A DNA stretch of 64,000 nt from Xiphophorus maculatus. Taxonomy: Eukaryota > Chordata > Actinopteri > Cyprinodontiformes > Poeciliidae. Shown in pieces: positions 59,201-64,000 of this stretch. Location of the stretch: NCBI RefSeq assembly GCF_002775205.1, contig NC_036460.1:17388402-17452401 (forward strand), written 5' to 3'. The notes below the pieces were generated by a model that was not told the origin of the DNA, did not search any database, and saw only the letters and a program-made list of their open reading frames with translations. A program made the position numbers and the translations under genes. Numbering within the stretch: the first letter of the stretch is position 1; each line of letters begins with the position of its first letter.

Positions 59201-62200
59201 TTGGTTTTACTGCCTGACTTTTTGTCCTACACAACAATCAGGATCATTTTCAGAAATGCAAAATTGCAGGTTAGTGAACAAACAGCATCACGAAGGAGCA
59301 CGGCAGACACGTCAGGGAGGAAGTGGTGGAGAGTGAGGTTCTAAAAATTTGCCTATAAAACAACAACCCAAGCACAGAACGTCTCACAGGGCTCTTTTCA
59401 AAGTCCATGTTGTTGTAGCTTGACAAAATATATGAAGTATTATGAAAATTTTTCCTGGAGCATGAAGCTTCCTTATCTTTTCATGGTCGCAGCACATACC
59501 TGCGACTGTAAACAGAGAGAGTTGACTTTTATTACACAAGAACATCAACAGTCTCCGTGGAAAAGGTGAAAATGAAAAGGATTTTTGGCCAAATGTAAAC
59601 CAGTGTGTTGTTTTTCCAGAGTGCTGCAGGACTAAACTTTGTGAGCTGGGGGTAAGGTGAGACAGAATTAAAATATCAAACGAGGCTTTGGGATGATTAC
59701 AAAAGAAACAAGATTTTATAAGTCCTTCTCAGCAAACCAAAGTAAGCTGTGTCCGTTGGCGGCCAGTGAATGCACGCTCTATACTCTGACAGACAGAGGA
59801 ATGAGCTGCTTTATTACCTCTGCGCATGGCTGCCAATCATCATACAGTAGGTATGCCACACTCTGCTGCAGAAGCTGTGATATATTAGCTTATTCAGTTT
59901 CATCTGAATACATGTTCATTGTCATACTCATAATGTAGCCTGTGTTGCGCAGTAATCCTACAGTGCACAAAAATGCCCCAAAACACCAGAGAGATTTCTT
60001 AAACAGGACCTGACAAGCCACTGCTGTTGGTTTATCTCATTAAATCCTCATCTTTAAGTCTTTTTCACCTCTTCAGCTGGAGTTTAACCATTCCCACACT
60101 CCGCTTACTCCGAGTGTCACAACTCCCTGTCTTTTTGAAATCCCATCTGATCCTGTGTTATCACCAAAATCGGTGCAGAAGGAACTCGGCTCCTATAGGA
60201 AATTTTTTGCTTCCTTCTATTCCCTTGATTCCCAGTGTTGATAAGCATAAAACGGCAAATCGTTTCTGTAGGAACATGCTTAAATAGATTGCAAGCGCAA
60301 GCCAATGTTTCTTAGTTATGTCTCAGGGTATTTTCTCAGAGAACAGTGGGGGCCGTATAAAGCCATCTACTAGACTTTTTGTTCTTTCAGTCTATGTTGG
60401 CTTGGGTTAAATATTAAAGTATGTTCTGCACCCTAAATATACCCCGGTGTCCAATGAAAGTGCATCAACTCTGAAAGCAATAGTTGCCATCTCAATAATC
60501 GAAGCGCCTGGCAATATGTCTCACAGGCTACATCAGATAAAACAGAGACACACAGGTGCTGATGTAACGTTACGTCAGATTTTGCTTTCGGCTATATAAT
60601 CTCACTCTGCATTTGAAGTTGTTTTAAAGACTCCATACCTCAGTTTGGAAACGTTTGAGAGCATCTCTCTAATAGTAGTTCGCTTCGTTGCTCATATATT
60701 TCTGTGATGATGCTGGTTGGTACAATGAAAGTGTTCTTTTGCTCTGGCCTTTTCTCTTTTAATCAGGTCTAAAACATAGGTTTTTGGGAGAGTGCATTTG
60801 GTCAACATTTTATACCAACAGCCTTAAATTTGCAACCATGAATTAGAAGAAAGTGAAAAAAGTTAACACTGCAAATTAACCACCTCCAAAGACTGCAAGT
60901 TTTTTGTGATGCACAGTCCAACAATGGGCTATTCAAAGTGCTTAACAGAGGTATGAAATACATTTAGGCAGATGTTGAATTAAAAGAAAAATGCAATGGA
61001 AAATAGGTTTTACCTAAAAACGAAGCAGTGAAATGCTGACCTGAGCTTTAGAGCAAAATCAATTGTTGTTCATCACAACAATTTAAGCATTTATAGTCAA
61101 ACGAATTTGTCCCTAGTTGAACTTTCGGTTGTATAAAACAGTGAAAACATAATACTGATTGTTTCTTTTAGTTCCCTCTCTGTTTACTGACCATCCTGCC
61201 AGATTTACGAGTTCTAGTGCTCTGGCTCTTTCCTGGAAGGTTTGAGTTTATTGATAGTAAAAGAATGTGAACAATACTTCTACATTTTGTCTTTGCCGCA
61301 GCTGATTAACATGAGTTTAATGTAGAACCTTGTGTGGATTGTTTCATAACTGGCAGCCTGGTTATCTTGCAGAGGAGCTGGGCTTAATGCTGTGACAGGT
61401 TCTGGGATCTTTCACAAGAACTGAAATCATGGCATTTTTAGATTACACGCAGGTGAACCTAACTGAACTACAAATTTGGGATCTTGGAGGATAAATATGA
61501 CCACATGCTTGCAATTTAGGGCCTCAGGGTGGATTACAAAAGGTAAAATTGCTCTTCCCACCCTTCTGTGAGTTTTGGTAACTTTTTAGAGAATCTGGAC
61601 TAAGCCATACAGCATCCAAATCTACCATTACAGGTTGTAATTAAGGGAGTTCTTGGACGTGCACTTTGTTTTATAACACTTTTAGTGATTTTGAGGACTA
61701 ACAAATTTTTACAAGTTCACATTAAATTTGAAACAAATTAGCACCTTTCCAAGCTTCGGCCTTTTTACAAGTTGTTTTTTAGATTGCTTGGTCATTGTGC
61801 ACTGAAGTGTCTTGGTGCCAAAATCAACAGCTTTGTTCAAACATTACCTTCTTCTTTTCTGTTTTGACTTGAACGGCATCAGGAAAGCCAAGGTTATGAG
61901 ATGATTAAATAGAGTAAAAGTAAGAGTCATTGTTTGGCCTGATATGATAGTTGCAAAATTTAAAAAAAGACTTAATGGATAACTCCTTCATGTACTATTA
62001 TAACAAAAACCTTCTGACTTCAATTCAATTATCTACTATTTTTGGGCAGAGAAAATTTATAAAATTCCATTTTATTTAGATTAAAAAAAACATCTAACTG
62101 TTGTGATTTGTTTTGTTTTAACTTAAGAAAAGTTAAAACAAAACAAATAAAAAGTTTCTTATAACACATTGATTATGTTATTTCATCTCCATCTTTTATT

Positions 62201-62280
62201 TAATGTTGCTTTGATTTGACAACAAACAACAGTGGTTTCCAAAACATTTGCACATAATATTTTAAACTTACCTTGCTGCT
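56264..62280. other. Long intergenic stretch, no gene recognised
   Basis: AT-rich DNA preceded by a GT microsatellite (56248-56263). An 18-bp perfect inverted repeat lies at 62107-62147. A TATA-like CTATATAATC follows TTACGTCA near 60570-60600, but no gene follows it. No conserved protein was recognised in any frame. Confidence 0.4.
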
Positions 62281-62329
62281 CTTTATAGAAAAACTAAGAA
62301 CAAGCTAACATGGACCTTACCAGAGGGGC

Positions 62330-63050
62330 CGCTTTTCATTGGCTGATGTCCATTCTACGTGGTCACGTGCGTAGCCGTCTCACAAACACACCGTTAGCTT
62401 CCCGTTAGCTAAGTACAGCATAATGGCAGAACTGATACAACTTCTACACCTTGAAGCCTGTCTGCTACACAGTCTTACGTTAGCTAAACAGATCAATATC
62501 CAATGTGTCTGTATCTGACATACACTAAAGATTTTATTTTAGCAGAAAAGGCTTTGGACTGAACTATTACTCGTGTTAGCCACGTTAGCACCAAGTACAG
62601 CTAGTCGATCAACTGTCGCTGTGTTCAGGGAAGCGCTGATTAATAATCGAGAAATAAATATCAAGCCTGGAAACTTGATATCGTAACAGACTGAATGTTA
62701 TGTTTTTAACGTAATCTTTGCTTGTCTTGCGGGGCGTAGGCGGTTGCCACGGTAACAGGTGTGCTTAAACTACAAAGAGAGAGAGAGAGTAAAAAGGTAG
62801 GAGTGGTTTTGAGTTGATCACCTGTTCGGGTTATTTTGTTGGACTAATTACCTCGTTCGTTTGTGAGTTTACATCATTCATAACAAACATCAAATATATT
62901 TCATAAAATTTTAACAAACAAATGGCTACCGCGATAATTATGTTAAATTAAATTAATTATATCCCAACTTCAGAAGATTTGCCTTTACCTTTACAGAGCT
63001 CTTTGGTTCCTCCTATCAGTCTGTAGCTTCTCATATTGACGTCATCAAAC
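62330..63050. promoter_or_regulatory. Promoter-like cluster of transcription-factor motifs
   Basis: Within about 700 bp there are an inverted CCAAT box (ATTGG, 62338-62342), an E-box CACGTG (62364-62369), an RFX X-box GTTGCCACGGTAAC (62743-62756) and a full CRE palindrome TGACGTCA (63037-63044). An ATG with a strong context (A at -3, G at +4) lies at 62423 on +. Another lies at 63034 on -, 2 nt after the CRE and followed after 16 codons by GTAAAG. No downstream gene is identified, so direction and target are unknown. Confidence 0.4.
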
Positions 63051-63152
63051 CAAATTTCAGATCTACCATAAGTGACTGACACCTGCTGGCCTCAGGTTTG
63101 CAACCAGCTTGTGACTGAGAAACCAGTAACCTCCTCCCAGATGATGACATGA

Positions 63153-64000
63153 ACTTCTTCTTCTTCTTCTTGTTTTTTTTTTATGGCGGTTGGCAAACAA
63201 CTTTTAGGTGCATTACCGCCACCTTCTAGACTGGAGTATGGATCAGATGTAAAGTCACTATAATCTTCCCATAATACCTGTTCTCCTTAGAAAATTAAAA
63301 ATACTATTAAAAACTACGTCCCCCGATGATCTTTGAAGCAAACTTCTAATATCTAATGTATTTTTATTCCTTTTTAAATTTCTAATTAACTCCTCCCTTT
63401 CTCGAACATACTTACTACATTCTAAAAAAAAATTTTGTATTGTTTCTAATTTCCCACAATAACTACAGAAACCTGTATCATGTTTATTTATTATTTTAAG
63501 AGTACTGTTTAAACCTGTATGTCCAAACCTTAATCTAGATATAATATCTTCTTCTTTTTTATTCCTGCTACATTTCCTATATTCTCCAACTTTTCTTTGG
63601 ATGCTATAATAAAATCTGGCATTGCTTCCTTTATCCCACTGTTCCTGCCATTTATCCTTAATATACATTTTACTAATATTTTTAACCTCATTTTTACTCA
63701 TTTTAATTTTTAAATCAACAATACACTTTTTTGCTGCATTCTTAGCAAAATTATCTGCCAGCTCATTCCCTATTACTCCAATGTGAGCAGGAACCCAAAC
63801 TAATTTGACCAGAGATCCATAACTTTTAATCCTAAACATTAAATGATTAATATCAACTATAATATCTTGCCTTGATTCTGAATTTTGTTCTACAATACTT
63901 ATTAATGCACTACTTGAATCTGAACAGATTACAACCGCTCTCTCTCTTGTTTCCTCAACCCATTCTAGAGCCATTAAAATAGCCATTAGTTCACCTGTGT
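63153..64000 (-). mobile_element. 3' end of a non-LTR retrotransposon with ribonuclease H domain, running off the window
   Basis: The frame 63258-63986 on - encodes 242 residues. An RNase H1-like part comes first (CSDSSSALISI, then VWVPAHIGVIGNELADNFAK), followed by RLRFGHTGLN and a Cys/His cluster CSYCGKLETIQNFFLEC. This combination is typical of I/Nimb-type LINEs. It is followed by a GGCGGTAATGCACCTAAAAG-type 3' UTR and a GAA-repeat tail at 63153-63170. The frame is intact to the stop, so the copy is young or recently active; its 5' part lies beyond the window. Confidence 0.85.

Overview
This window is vertebrate nuclear DNA, most likely from a ray-finned (teleost) fish. Genes are split by GT-AG introns and separated by long AT-rich intergenic DNA. 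The repeats are the Tc1-type inserts, tRNA-headed SINEs, LINE 3' ends and tetranucleotide arrays familiar from teleosts. The species cannot be named from the sequence.

Four protein-coding genes can be read exon by exon. (1) The 3' two thirds of rasa2, a Ras GTPase-activating protein, lies on + from 1066 to 8620. It has 15 exons covering the end of C2B, the RasGAP domain, PH, the Btk zinc motif and the C-terminus; its 5' part is left of the window. (2) A complete eight-exon TMEM255-family tetraspan gene lies on - (26003 down to 15368) and faces rasa2 tail to tail. (3) A complete three-exon rnf7 (RBX2/SAG, the RING subunit of cullin-RING ligases) lies on + (27885-29014), head to head with the TMEM255 gene. 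(4) A complete four-exon grk7 (cone opsin kinase) lies on + (30431-38312) and ends in a prenylation box. The order rasa2 / rnf7 / grk7 matches human 3q23 as I remember it. A TMEM255 gene inside it recalls the paralogous human 13q34 block (RASA3, TMEM255B, GRK1), so the locus looks like an old duplicated block that kept a member mammals seem to lack here.

The genes share a neighbourhood, not a pathway: Ras signalling, an uncharacterised membrane protein, ubiquitin ligation and photoreceptor shut-off.

From about 38.3 kb to the right edge I recognise no host gene. This part holds transposon relics, SINEs, MITEs and simple repeats. At 62.3-63.05 kb there is a promoter-like cluster (CCAAT, CACGTG, X-box, CRE palindrome). 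A non-LTR retrotransposon with a ribonuclease H domain enters from the right edge on -.

The structural features most worth checking are three SINE copies with target-site duplications, a 393-bp Tc1-derived pair in inverted orientation around the start of the TMEM255 gene, several near-perfect foldbacks, and a MITE whose interior is a tandem repeat.
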